Assembly: GCA_002238485.1 (NCBI GenBank)
Contig: MPMG01000008.1
Span: forward strand, 83,314-147,313
Origin: Chloroflexi bacterium bin20
GTDB lineage: Bacteria; Chloroflexota; Anaerolineae; Aggregatilineales; Phototrophicaceae
Direction of reading: 5' to 3'
Length of the DNA: 64,000 bases
A program made the position numbers and the translations under genes. This document shows positions 16,481 through 24,318 of the stretch, one piece after another (the stretch's first letter is position 1; every line of letters starts with the position of its first letter). Under the pieces are notes generated by a model. That model saw nothing but the letters and a program-made list of their open reading frames with translations. It did no database searches and was not told where the DNA came from.

Positions 16481-17569
16481 ATGAGCCTGTTTGAATCAAT
16501 GAGCAGGATTTCGGAACAGATACAGAAGCAGCGTCAGTTGATGACATCGGAGCAGGCGACGATACTCGTTTCTGTTCAGCCATTCATCCGCGCCTTGGGC
16601 TACGATACACAGAATCTGGCGGAGGTTCGTCCGGAATATACCGCCGATGCCAAGACAACAGGCGGCGAAAAGGTCGATTATGCGATTCTGCGCGAGGGCG
16701 AGCCAGTTGTCTTCATTGAAGCCAAAGCTGCCAGCATCTCGCTTAACGAGAGCCACTGGAAGCAGCTTCACAATTATTACAATGCGAGAGACGCGCGCTG
16801 CGGCATTCTCACAAACGGGCTTGAGTTTCGTTTCTACACCGACCTCAAGAAGAGCAACATCATGGACAAGCAGCCATTCCTGACCATCGACATGCTGGAT
16901 TTGGACCATCGGTCGGTCGCAGCGCTGGAGTACTTCACGAAGTCGCATTTTGACACAAAGCGAATCCTGGCTTATGCGCAGCGGCAGGAGATTCACAAAT
17001 TGCTGCGACAAGAAATGGAGAATCCTTCCGATTCGCTGGTCGACCACTTTGCGAGATCCTTGCATCACGGTCGCATGTCAGCCAACGACAGGCAGCGATA
17101 CCGAGGGCTTTTGCGCGAAGCCTGGCGCGAATTGATTGATATGGATATTGCCAGTCGCTTGCAGAGGCATGACGAAGTAGATGAGGTCGCCACAGCCCCT
17201 GACGACGCCCGTGAGGAGCCATCGCCACCCGTTGCTTCAGGCGAATATATCCCTATTTACGGCTACTATGAGGGGCACAGATTCGAGGCAGAGTTGCGGC
17301 TCGAAAGTGTCAGAACTGGAATATACATCAAGTCGAAAGCTGTCCGGTATCAGGGCGAACTAATGCCGGCTTCGCATGCAACCTGGCTCGCGATATGCAG
17401 CGTCAGGGGAGAATATCATTCAGAAGATTGGAAAAGAGAAAAAATGAACAGTTGGGAGTTCTGGCATGTCGTTGACCCCCTGGACGGGAGCGAGCGAATA
17501 CTGCGGCTGGTGGCAGGTTGGAAGACAAATAGAGACGACGCGCTGTATCAGCGGATTTTGTCAGATTGA
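16481..17569 (+). CDS. Stand-alone PD-(D/E)XK nuclease (HsdR N-terminal type) with C-terminal RAMA-like domain
   Basis: 362 aa. Residues 25-135 resemble the N-terminal nuclease domain of type I restriction HsdR subunits, with D66 and E80-A-K82 as the catalytic set. Residues 255-332 have the spacing of a RAMA domain: YYEGHRFEAEL, then a strand pair, ASHATWLAI and NSWEFWHV, with about 17 extra residues before the last motif. RAMA domains occur in restriction and methylase contexts and are predicted to read modified DNA. No HsdM, HsdS or helicase is nearby. ATG at 16481 has GGGAG 8 nt upstream. The RAMA call is by eye. Confidence 0.7.
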   Translation: MSLFESMSRISEQIQKQRQLMTSEQATILVSVQPFIRALGYDTQNLAEVRPEYTADAKTTGGEKVDYAILREGEPVVFIEAKAASISLNESHWKQLHNYYNARDARCGILTNGLEFRFYTDLKKSNIMDKQPFLTIDMLDLDHRSVAALEYFTKSHFDTKRILAYAQRQEIHKLLRQEMENPSDSLVDHFARSLHHGRMSANDRQRYRGLLREAWRELIDMDIASRLQRHDEVDEVATAPDDAREEPSPPVASGEYIPIYGYYEGHRFEAELRLESVRTGIYIKSKAVRYQGELMPASHATWLAICSVRGEYHSEDWKREKMNSWEFWHVVDPLDGSERILRLVAGWKTNRDDALYQRILSD

Positions 17570-17600
17570 AGTGTGCGAATCTGTAGCGGATAACTCCTAC

Positions 17601-17633
17601 CGCAGCTTCGCCATCACTGCCCGCAGCCCCACG
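17601..17633 (-). pseudogene. Duplicated rluD 3' tail fragment
   Basis: This 33-bp stretch matches 17959-17991, the coding end of rluD, with three mismatches. On the minus strand it still encodes VGLRAVMAKLR followed by stop, identical to the RluD C-terminus, and all three changes are synonymous. A stop codon lies in frame about 19 codons upstream, so no gene remains. The two copies are direct repeats 358 bp apart, bracketing the small gene 17715-17954. Confidence 0.65.
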
Positions 17634-17714
17634 AAGAAACTGCTTGACAGCACTCCCTAGATGAAAGACACTGAGCAGTAACATTTGGAAAATATGACAC
17701 AGAGAGGAAGCGGC

Positions 17715-17954
17715 ATGGCAGCGAGAACCAACGCCGAAGACAACTTTGTCCACGAAACAGGAAACAGGCAAGTCGAACAAATCGCAAAACTCGAGGCTAG
17801 CCAGGAGCATATGGCTACCAAGGCAGACATTGAATCGCTCCGCGCTGACATGGAGAAACTGAAATCGGACTTGACTTGGCGCATCGTCATCGCCATGAGT
17901 ATTATGACGGCCATCTTTACCGCGATTGTCAGGCTGCCGGCCGCGGGCGCATAG
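17715..17954 (+). CDS. Small coiled-coil membrane protein
   Basis: 79 aa from the ATG at 17715, which has AGAGAGGAAG 5 nt upstream. A charged helical stretch (IAKLEASQEHMATKADIESL onward) resembles short coiled coils, followed by one C-terminal membrane segment (about 56-74). Its stop codon abuts the rluD stop on the other strand. Similar small tail-anchored helical proteins often accompany mobile or defence genes, but no function can be assigned. Confidence 0.55.
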   Translation: MAARTNAEDNFVHETGNRQVEQIAKLEASQEHMATKADIESLRADMEKLKSDLTWRIVIAMSIMTAIFTAIVRLPAAGA

Positions 17955-18878
17955 TCAGCGCAGCTTCGCCATCACCGCCCGCAAGCCCACCGGCAGTTCA
18001 CTCTCGAAGCGCAGGCGCTCGCCCGTAACCGGATGCTCAAAAGCCAGTTCCCGCGCGTGCAGGAAGAGCCGCTTCATCCTCAACCGCTGCTTGCGAAAGC
18101 CATAGACCGCATCGCCCAGCACCGGGCAGCCGATGAAAGCCATGTGCACGCGGATTTGATGCGTGCGCCCCGTCAGCAGATTCAGCCGCACCAGCGCCCG
18201 TTCGCCCTGAAAATGGTCGTCCAGCACTTCGAATTCGGTCTGCGCCGACTTTCCGCCTCGCTGTACAGCCATGCGTTTGCGCTGCCGCTGGTCGCGGGCG
18301 ATTGGCGCGTCGATCAAGCCCGCATTGGATTTGGGTCGTTTCTCCAGCAGCGCCAGATAGACTTTGTCGACCGTGCGCGCCTGGAATTGCCCCATCAGCG
18401 CCAGCAGGGTCGCTTTGTCGCGGGCGACGACCAGCAAGCCACTGGCGCCGCGGTCCAGCCGATGCACGATACCGAGGCGATCCTGCGTCTCGGAGTCGTC
18501 CAGCATATTCGCCAGCTCTGGATAGCGCCCTAGCAGCGCATTGACGAGCGTGCCTGTTTCGTGTCCGGGCCCGGGATGTACGACCATGCCGGCCGGCTTG
18601 TCAATAACAGCCAGGTGCGCGTCTTCATGCACGATTTCCAGCGGAATGTCTTCTGGCGCGATGGATGTTTCTCGCGGCTCGGGCAGATGCAGCGTGACGA
18701 CTTCGCCGCCTTTGAATTTGTAGCCGGTTTTCTGGGGCGCGCCATCGACCAGGGCATGGCCATCGCGAATGAGACGCTGGACTTGCGCGCGCGAGTAGCC
18801 TGGCAGGTGCGCCAGCAGGAATTTGTCCAGCCGCAGTTTGGCTGTGGTCGCGTTTAGGGTGAGGGATTGTTCTGGCAC
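17955..18878 (-). CDS. rluD: RluD-type 23S rRNA pseudouridine synthase
   Basis: 307 aa. An N-terminal S4-like domain (RLDKFLLAHLPGYSRAQVQRLI) is followed by the catalytic domain with HRLDRGASGLLVVARD, whose Asp is the nucleophile, and LTGRTHQIRVHMAFIGCPVLGD. It converts specific uridines of rRNA. The start is a GTG with GGAG 7 nt upstream and overlaps the end of the HNH gene by 25 bp. The last 33 bp of the gene recur at 17601-17633. Confidence 0.95.
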   Translation of the reverse strand: MPEQSLTLNATTAKLRLDKFLLAHLPGYSRAQVQRLIRDGHALVDGAPQKTGYKFKGGEVVTLHLPEPRETSIAPEDIPLEIVHEDAHLAVIDKPAGMVVHPGPGHETGTLVNALLGRYPELANMLDDSETQDRLGIVHRLDRGASGLLVVARDKATLLALMGQFQARTVDKVYLALLEKRPKSNAGLIDAPIARDQRQRKRMAVQRGGKSAQTEFEVLDDHFQGERALVRLNLLTGRTHQIRVHMAFIGCPVLGDAVYGFRKQRLRMKRLFLHARELAFEHPVTGERLRFESELPVGLRAVMAKLR

Positions 18879-19282
18879 GGGTAGTCTCCAGCCAGTGATT
18901 CCCTGTACCGCTGAAGGCGTCGGGATTCATCGTTAAGCCGCAGAACTTCTACTGTTGCCCGCCCTTCTGGCGTACGCCCCGATATTGACGCATCACGGTT
19001 TATATGAAAGTGCTCGTCCCAATTTTGCTGGCGCGGGTTGAATAACAAGGTAGCCTCGCCAGTGAGTTGGTCGAGCGCGGCGATATTTGCGCCCTTGTAG
19101 CTGTTGCAAGCCACGCAAGACAGGCAAAGATTCTGCTCAACATTGTCACCGCCGTGGCGGACGGCAATGATATGATCTATATGGAAATCAGCCGACTGTT
19201 CGCCAGTCCCGATTCGACAATATTCGCAGCAGCCGCCAGCCCGCAGATAAATGGCTTGGCGCAGCCTTGCTGAGAGTCTCAC
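18854..19282 (-). CDS. HNH endonuclease
   Basis: 142 aa from a GTG that overlaps the stop of the upstream gene by four bases and has AAGGA 8 nt before it. The fold is an HNH with zinc ligands: GGCCEYC near residue 18, HIDHIIA with the catalytic His pair, GGDNVEQN and CLSCVACNSYKG. The C-terminal part is helical. HNH proteins with this arrangement are common beside a small acidic partner and are probably DNA endonucleases of defence or mobile origin. The downstream end overlaps rluD. Confidence 0.85.
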   Translation of the reverse strand: MRLSARLRQAIYLRAGGCCEYCRIGTGEQSADFHIDHIIAVRHGGDNVEQNLCLSCVACNSYKGANIAALDQLTGEATLLFNPRQQNWDEHFHINRDASISGRTPEGRATVEVLRLNDESRRLQRYRESLAGDYPCQNNPSP

Positions 19283-19536
19283 GCTTCGATTCCTTTTTGC
19301 CGAAGGCGAGTTTTGATCTTTAGGCTGGCCATCATTCGATTCGCCCGCAGAAAATCCTCCAGTTCCCGCTCTTCGCAAAAGTTAAGTTCGCCCTCGCCAT
19401 TTAGGTCGAGCAGGTAATGCAGCCTATCTTGCAGGTCATCGGAGAATCGATAGCAGAGCAATTCTTCGTCTGTTGGGGCAGTCGCCAGGAAGTCGGTTAC
19501 TTCATCCAGTACATTGCGCGCAGGTGATTTGATCAT
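19279..19536 (-). CDS. Small acidic protein coupled to the HNH endonuclease
   Basis: 85 aa. It has the pattern of a short helical protein often found before HNH genes: a C-terminal ERELEDFLRANRMMASLKIK helix and an acidic centre. Its stop overlaps the HNH start (GTGA), so translation is probably coupled. It may be a binding or immunity partner of the nuclease; this is an inference from the arrangement. Confidence 0.7.
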   Translation of the reverse strand: MIKSPARNVLDEVTDFLATAPTDEELLCYRFSDDLQDRLHYLLDLNGEGELNFCEERELEDFLRANRMMASLKIKTRLRQKGIEA

Positions 19537-19601
19537 GGCTCATTCTCCCTCAACTCAGCCCGATTATACATCGGTTCACGCTGCCGATCATGCGAGTCGA
19601 A

Positions 19602-19766
19602 CTAGACAGTGCCCAGCGCCGAAGCCAAGAGCGCCGCTATGGTGCCCGCCACGACGATCGCCAGCAGCAAGATCAGCGCCATGCGCAGCAGCTTGCGCAA
19701 AGCTCGCCGCTCGGCCTGTGTCCAGCCTGTGTCGCTCTGCTTCTCGCCTCGCATGGACTCGTCCAT
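19602..19766 (-). CDS. Small single-span membrane protein
   Basis: 54 aa, MDESMRGEKQSDTGWTQAER at the start, then a basic turn and one hydrophobic segment (about 28-50). A perfect TATAAT lies about 20 bp upstream on the minus strand (19791-19786), though no clear -35 is seen. The gene is divergent from galE. Length, composition and promoter support a real gene; no family is recognised. Confidence 0.5.
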   Translation of the reverse strand: MDESMRGEKQSDTGWTQAERRALRKLLRMALILLLAIVVAGTIAALLASALGTV

Positions 19767-19820
19767 CGCCAAATCGCACTGCCCTATTATACGCGCGCTT
19801 GCCGCAACCGACGCGCCGAC

Positions 19821-19848
19821 TTGTTTGCAGCGGCGGCAGGGCTATAAT
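19821..19848 (+). promoter_or_regulatory. Promoter of galE
   Basis: TTGTTT (19821-19826), a 16-nt spacer and a perfect TATAAT (19843-19848) precede galE by 23 bp. AGGAG follows 7 nt before the ATG. Confidence 0.65.
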
Positions 19849-19871
19849 CGGCGCAGAATAGGAGCGAAACC

Positions 19872-20858
19872 ATGACCATTTTGGTAACGGGCGGCGCCGG
19901 TTACATCGGCAGCCATGTGGTGCAGATGCTGGTCGAAGGCGGCTATCGCGTGGTAGTCTACGACAACTTGAGCACGGGTCATCGCGCGGCTGTGCACCCC
20001 GATGCGCGCTTGGTCGAAGGCGACCTGCACGACCGGGCGGCGCTGCGGGCGCTGTTCGCGGCGCATCCATTCAATGGCATCATGCACTTCGCCTCGCGCA
20101 TCCTGGTGGGCGAAAGCATGCAGCAACCCTTTGCTTACCTGCGCGACAACCTCTACACCATCATCAACCTGCTGGAATGCGCCAGCCAGCATGGCGTCAA
20201 ACGGTTCATTCTGTCGTCCACCGCCAATCTATATGATCAGCCTGCCCGCATTCCTATCCGCGAAGAAGAGGCGCTGCTGCCCGGCAGTGTCTATGGCGAA
20301 ACCAAATATATGGCAGAGCGGCTGCTGCTGTGGATGGAGCGGCTCTTTGGCATGGCATTCTGCTGCCTGCGTTATTTCAATGCTTGCGGCGCGCATCCGG
20401 ACGGGCACATCGGCGAGGCGCACAACCCCGAGTCGCATCTGATCCCGCTGGTGCTGCAAGTGGCTTTGGGGCAGCGCGAATCAATCGAGATTTATGGCAC
20501 AGATTATGACACGCCCGATGGCACCTGCATCCGCGATTATGTGCATGTGCAAGACCTGGCGCGGGCGCATATCCAGGGGCTGGAGGCGCTGCGCGATGGC
20601 CACAGCCGCGTCTATAATCTGGGCAGTGGCAGCGGATATTCGGTGCGCGAAGTGATCGCCGCCGCCCGCCAGGTTACCGGACACAGCATCCCGACCATCG
20701 AATCGCCACGCCGAGCGGGAGACCTGCCCGCGCTGATCGCCGACAGCGACAAAATCGGCAGCGAGCTGGGCTGGGAGACAAATTACAATGACTTGCAGAC
20801 CATCATCCACACCGCCTGGCTCTGGCACCGCCGTCATCCGCAGGGATACCAAAGCTGA
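19872..20858 (+). CDS. galE: UDP-glucose 4-epimerase family (extended SDR)
   Basis: 328 aa. N-terminal [18 protein letters not shown] binds NAD; YGETK contains the catalytic Tyr and Lys; RYFNACGA and [14 protein letters not shown] are GalE signatures. The usual SSSAAVYG is replaced by SSTANLYDQ. It interconverts UDP-glucose and UDP-galactose for surface polysaccharide. It leads a plus-strand run galE, phosphoesterase, DUF2277, MDR oxidoreductase. Confidence 0.93.
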   Translation: MTILVTGGAGYIGSHVVQMLVEGGYRVVVYDNLSTGHRAAVHPDARLVEGDLHDRAALRALFAAHPFNGIMHFASRILVGESMQQPFAYLRDNLYTIINLLECASQHGVKRFILSSTANLYDQPARIPIREEEALLPGSVYGETKYMAERLLLWMERLFGMAFCCLRYFNACGAHPDGHIGEAHNPESHLIPLVLQVALGQRESIEIYGTDYDTPDGTCIRDYVHVQDLARAHIQGLEALRDGHSRVYNLGSGSGYSVREVIAAARQVTGHSIPTIESPRRAGDLPALIADSDKIGSELGWETNYNDLQTIIHTAWLWHRRHPQGYQS

Positions 20859-20913
20859 GTGGTGAATCGGGCTTTGCGCGCTGTATCTGCTGCTGTAGCA
20901 AATAGGGGGCACA

Positions 20914-21795
20914 ATGACTCGACTGGCGGTGCTTGCAGATATCCATGGCAATTTGCCTGCGCTGGAAGCCGTGATGGCCGACATGCGGCGCTTCGCCGTG
21001 CATCAGGTGATGGTGGCCGGCGACTGCGTCAACTGGGGACCCTTCTCGCGGGAAGCGCTGGAGATCGTAACGCAGCGCAGATGGGCGGTCGTGCGCGGCA
21101 ACAACGCTTTCTACGCGCTTGATTATGAAACCCCACGCGAGCCAGCCCACTGGTCGAGTTTCACACTGCCGCCGATCCTGCGCGCACAGCTGGGCGAAGA
21201 CGGCATGCGGCTGCTCGCCTGCCAACCCGATTCTTTGAGCCTGCGCTTCCCCGATGCGCCACCGCTGCGGATTGTGCACGGCATTCCGGGCAATCCCTGG
21301 CAAGCGATCTATCCACAGACAGCCGAGAGCATCATCACGATTTGGCTTGAGTCAGTGGCAGAGAGCACGGTCGTCTGCGCGCACAGCCATATCGCGCTGG
21401 AGCGGCATGTGGGGCGCTGGCATATCTTCAACCCGGGTTCGGTCGGTGTGCCGCTGGATGGCGAATGCAGCGCCAGTTACATGATCATTGAGGGCGATGA
21501 GGCCAGTTGGCAACTGCTGGAGCATCGCCGTATCAACTATGACATGCGGCCGATCTTTGCTGCCTTCGCGCGCATGGAATTCGCAGAACGCGGCGGCAAT
21601 GTCGCCCGGCTCGCCATTGAAGAATTCCGCAGCGCCCGCCTGCAAGTTTATCCCTACATCATGTGGAAACAGACGCACAAGCCTCACGCGCCAGACAGCC
21701 CGGCTCTGCTGGACGAGTTCATGCATGTTGCCGATACCCGCCCCTATCTCCCGCCAGAATACCGCGATGTAACCAGCCAACTTCACCGTGACTGA
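20914..21795 (+). CDS. Calcineurin-like metallophosphoesterase (YfcE/MJ0936 type)
   Basis: 293 aa. Metal-binding blocks are in order: LADIHGNLPAL, VAGDCVNWGP, VRGNNAFY, HG in VHGIPG, and CAHSHIALERHVGRWHIFNPGSVG. A C-terminal extension of about 90 residues follows the core and is not recognised. The family hydrolyses phosphodiesters; the substrate is unknown. 55 bp after galE. Confidence 0.9.
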   Translation: MTRLAVLADIHGNLPALEAVMADMRRFAVHQVMVAGDCVNWGPFSREALEIVTQRRWAVVRGNNAFYALDYETPREPAHWSSFTLPPILRAQLGEDGMRLLACQPDSLSLRFPDAPPLRIVHGIPGNPWQAIYPQTAESIITIWLESVAESTVVCAHSHIALERHVGRWHIFNPGSVGVPLDGECSASYMIIEGDEASWQLLEHRRINYDMRPIFAAFARMEFAERGGNVARLAIEEFRSARLQVYPYIMWKQTHKPHAPDSPALLDEFMHVADTRPYLPPEYRDVTSQLHRD

Positions 21796-21816
21796 ATGCG
21801 CCGAAGGGAGCCGCCC

Positions 21817-22089
21817 ATGTGCCGCAACATCCGCCCGCTCTTCAATTATGAGCCAGCCAGCAGCCCAGCCGATATGGAAGCGGCCGCCCTGCAATATGTG
21901 CGCAAGGTCAGCGGCTTTCGCAAACCATCCGCGCGCAACCAGCCGGCTTTTGAACGAGCCATTTGCGAAGTGGCGCAGGCTACGGCGCGACTGCTGGAAT
22001 CGCTGGAAACCACTGCCCCGCCCCGCAGCCGCGAAGCAGAAATCGCCAAAGCCCGCGCCCGCAATGCCGCACGCTTTCCCCGCGCCTGA
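21817..22089 (+). CDS. DUF2277 protein
   Basis: 90 aa starting MCRNIRPLFNYEP, the signature of DUF2277, with VRKVSGFRKPS and a helical C-terminus. The ATG at 21817 has AAGGGAG 7 nt upstream. DUF2277 proteins are small and conserved but have no assigned role. It begins 22 bp after the phosphoesterase. Confidence 0.85.
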   Translation: MCRNIRPLFNYEPASSPADMEAAALQYVRKVSGFRKPSARNQPAFERAICEVAQATARLLESLETTAPPRSREAEIAKARARNAARFPRA

Positions 22090-22158
22090 CCGGTTTACAT
22101 TCGCCCGCGCTTGCACTAGACTTGGCGCACAATCATCAAGGGATATCGGGGAAGCCGT

Positions 22159-23196
22159 ATGGCGCAACCGCGCGAAACCATGCGCGCCGTCATCATCAAG
22201 AATATCGGCAAGCCAAGGGTTTTGAACTATGCGCGCAGATGGCTGCCCCAGCCCGCCGCCGGCGAGGCGCTGATCAACGTGCAGGCCGCCTCTGTCAATC
22301 CGCGCGATCTTCACTTGCGCAGCGGGCGCTCCATCATTCGCAAGCCCCTGCCACACATCCTCGGCAGGGATCTGGCAGGCACGATCGAAAAGCTGGGAGC
22401 GGGCGTGGAGGGCTGGCATGTCGGCGAACGGGTCTGCGCTTGCTTTGACGGCTTGGGCTGCGAGATTGATGGCGCATACGCCGAATACTGCTGCATATCG
22501 GCTGAGCGGCTGGCGCGCCTGCCCGAGAAGCTCGAATTTCAAGCGGCGGTTGGCGCTGGAGCAGCATTCGCCGACTCCTACCTGGCGCTGATTACCAATG
22601 GACATCTGCAGGCGCAGGAAACGTTGGTCATTCGCGGCGCAGCGTGCAGTTTGGGCGCGGCAGCCGTACAAATCGCCAGTGTGGCCGGCGCGCGCGTCAT
22701 CGCCATCAGCCCGCTGGAGCAGGCCGAAGAACTGCAAGCCATCGGCGCGGATATTGTGCTGGAAGATGCTGGAGACGACCTGGTGCGACAGGTCAAAGTG
22801 GCCACGGATGGCGCTGGCGCAAACCTCGTCTTGCACAACGGTCCCCAGCTCGACCTGGCAGAGTCGCTGGATATGCTGGCGGCGCGGGGACGGCTGGTGC
22901 TCGCTGGCGCGCTTGACGAGCGACTGGTCAAGCTAAATGCCCGAGACCTGGTTGCCAGGAATCTCAGCATTCATGGCGCGCAAGGCTCGATCGCGGTTGA
23001 CGATTTGGCAAGGCTGCTGCAGCGCCTGGCAGATGGCTCGTACCGCGCGCTGATCGACGTTGTGCTGCCACTGAGTCAAGCGCGGCAGGCGCATCAACGC
23101 ATGCAGAAAACAGCGAGCCTGGGCAAAATCGTGCTGGCGCCAGACTCTGTCTTGGAAGCCGCCAAAAAGCCCGACAACTGGGTGCCTATCACCTAG
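22159..23196 (+). CDS. Zinc-independent MDR oxidoreductase (quinone reductase-like)
   Basis: 345 aa. N-terminal catalytic domain with SVNPRDLHLRSG and HILGRDLAGTIEKLGAGVEGWHVGERV; nucleotide-binding domain with RGAACSLGAAAVQIASVAGARVIAI. The Cys and His zinc ligands of classical alcohol dehydrogenases are not in place, which fits the quinone oxidoreductase branch. The Gly motif is altered (GAACSLGAA). Its end overlaps holB by 8 bp. Confidence 0.88.
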   Translation: MAQPRETMRAVIIKNIGKPRVLNYARRWLPQPAAGEALINVQAASVNPRDLHLRSGRSIIRKPLPHILGRDLAGTIEKLGAGVEGWHVGERVCACFDGLGCEIDGAYAEYCCISAERLARLPEKLEFQAAVGAGAAFADSYLALITNGHLQAQETLVIRGAACSLGAAAVQIASVAGARVIAISPLEQAEELQAIGADIVLEDAGDDLVRQVKVATDGAGANLVLHNGPQLDLAESLDMLAARGRLVLAGALDERLVKLNARDLVARNLSIHGAQGSIAVDDLARLLQRLADGSYRALIDVVLPLSQARQAHQRMQKTASLGKIVLAPDSVLEAAKKPDNWVPIT

Positions 23197-24217
23197 GGCT
23201 GCCCAACCCCGGATAATCCAAAAACAGCGCGTCCAAGAGCAAGCGCAGATTGGCATTGGTGGCCAGGGCGCTCATGGTTGCGCGCGTGGCAGTGATGGCA
23301 GCGTGGGCGGCGGGACTTTCCAGCTGTGCTGCCAGCGCAAGAATATCGGCGCTGCGATCGCTGTTGCAGGGCGCGCCCATACCTCCACAGCATTGCAGCA
23401 GCACATCGCGCCAAAAGGTCGTCCAATACTCCAGAATGCGGCGCAGCATGGCTTTGTCTCGGCCGATGCGCTTGCCCAGCTCGTCCGCCACTTTTAGCCG
23501 CTGCAAGCGCCGTCCCGCCACGACATCGCAGAGCAGGTCGATCATTTCGGCGCGGAATGCCAACACAGAGTCGTCTGCCAGCGCGGCCAAAGCCCAGCCC
23601 ATGCGACCGCTGCTCAATCGCGCGATGAAGTCGGCTCGCTCGGTCGGGCAGCCACGCGCTATCAACTGCTCGGCGATCAGATGCGCCGGGACTGGACGCA
23701 GCGGGATGTGTTGGGCGCGACTGCGAATGGTAGGCAAAACACGCTCGATATGGCCAGCCAGCAAGATGAGCACGGCCTGCGGCGCGGGTTCTTCCAGGGT
23801 CTTCAACAGCGCATCTTGCGCCAGCGGCGCGATCTGGCCGAAGTCTGGAAAGATGGCGACACGGCAGCGAGCGGCGTAGGGCTTCAGCGCCAGCATGCGC
23901 GTTACCTGGCGGATGGCGTCAATCTTCAGCGGAGCGCCATCTGGTCCTGCCGCCAGCAGCAGATCGGGGTCAGCTTCATTGGCGATGGACTTGCAGGGGC
24001 GGCACTGCCAGCAGGGACGGGCATTCGGATCGTCAGCCTGGCAATTCAGCGCCATGGCAAAGCTGCGCGCCAAGGTCATTTTGCCCAGCGATGCGCTGCC
24101 GCTGATCAAGTAAGCGTGTCGGCTGCGTCCCTTGAGCAGACCACCGCGCAGAAAGTCCACCGCCCAGTCGTGCCCGATCACGCGCCAATTCGCCTGGCCA
24201 TCCATCATGCCTGCCAT
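23189..24217 (-). CDS. holB: DNA polymerase III subunit delta-prime
   Basis: 342 aa. The AAA+ fold has a P-loop-like SGSASLGKMTLARSFA, zinc Cys residues C-x8-C-x2-C-x2-C (CQADDPNARPCWQCRPC), the sensor region and DALLKTLEEPAP, the signature shared by delta-prime and gamma/tau. It is part of the clamp loader. Several ATG codons lie near the start; the first is used. Its upstream gap with the divergent secreted protein is about 100 bp. Confidence 0.92.
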   Translation of the reverse strand: MAGMMDGQANWRVIGHDWAVDFLRGGLLKGRSRHAYLISGSASLGKMTLARSFAMALNCQADDPNARPCWQCRPCKSIANEADPDLLLAAGPDGAPLKIDAIRQVTRMLALKPYAARCRVAIFPDFGQIAPLAQDALLKTLEEPAPQAVLILLAGHIERVLPTIRSRAQHIPLRPVPAHLIAEQLIARGCPTERADFIARLSSGRMGWALAALADDSVLAFRAEMIDLLCDVVAGRRLQRLKVADELGKRIGRDKAMLRRILEYWTTFWRDVLLQCCGGMGAPCNSDRSADILALAAQLESPAAHAAITATRATMSALATNANLRLLLDALFLDYPGLGSPR

Positions 24218-24318
24218 GCGCGCATTGTAGCTCAGATAGGCCTCGGCGCTAAAGATGCTATAATGGCAGGTGGCGCGAAGTCGGCCGCTCTATTCGCGAT
24301 ATAAAGAGAGATGCAGCG

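Noticed and set aside
17644..17672. TTGACA at 17644 as a promoter for the small coiled-coil gene.
   Set aside because: The -10 at the right distance (GACACT) matches only half of the consensus.
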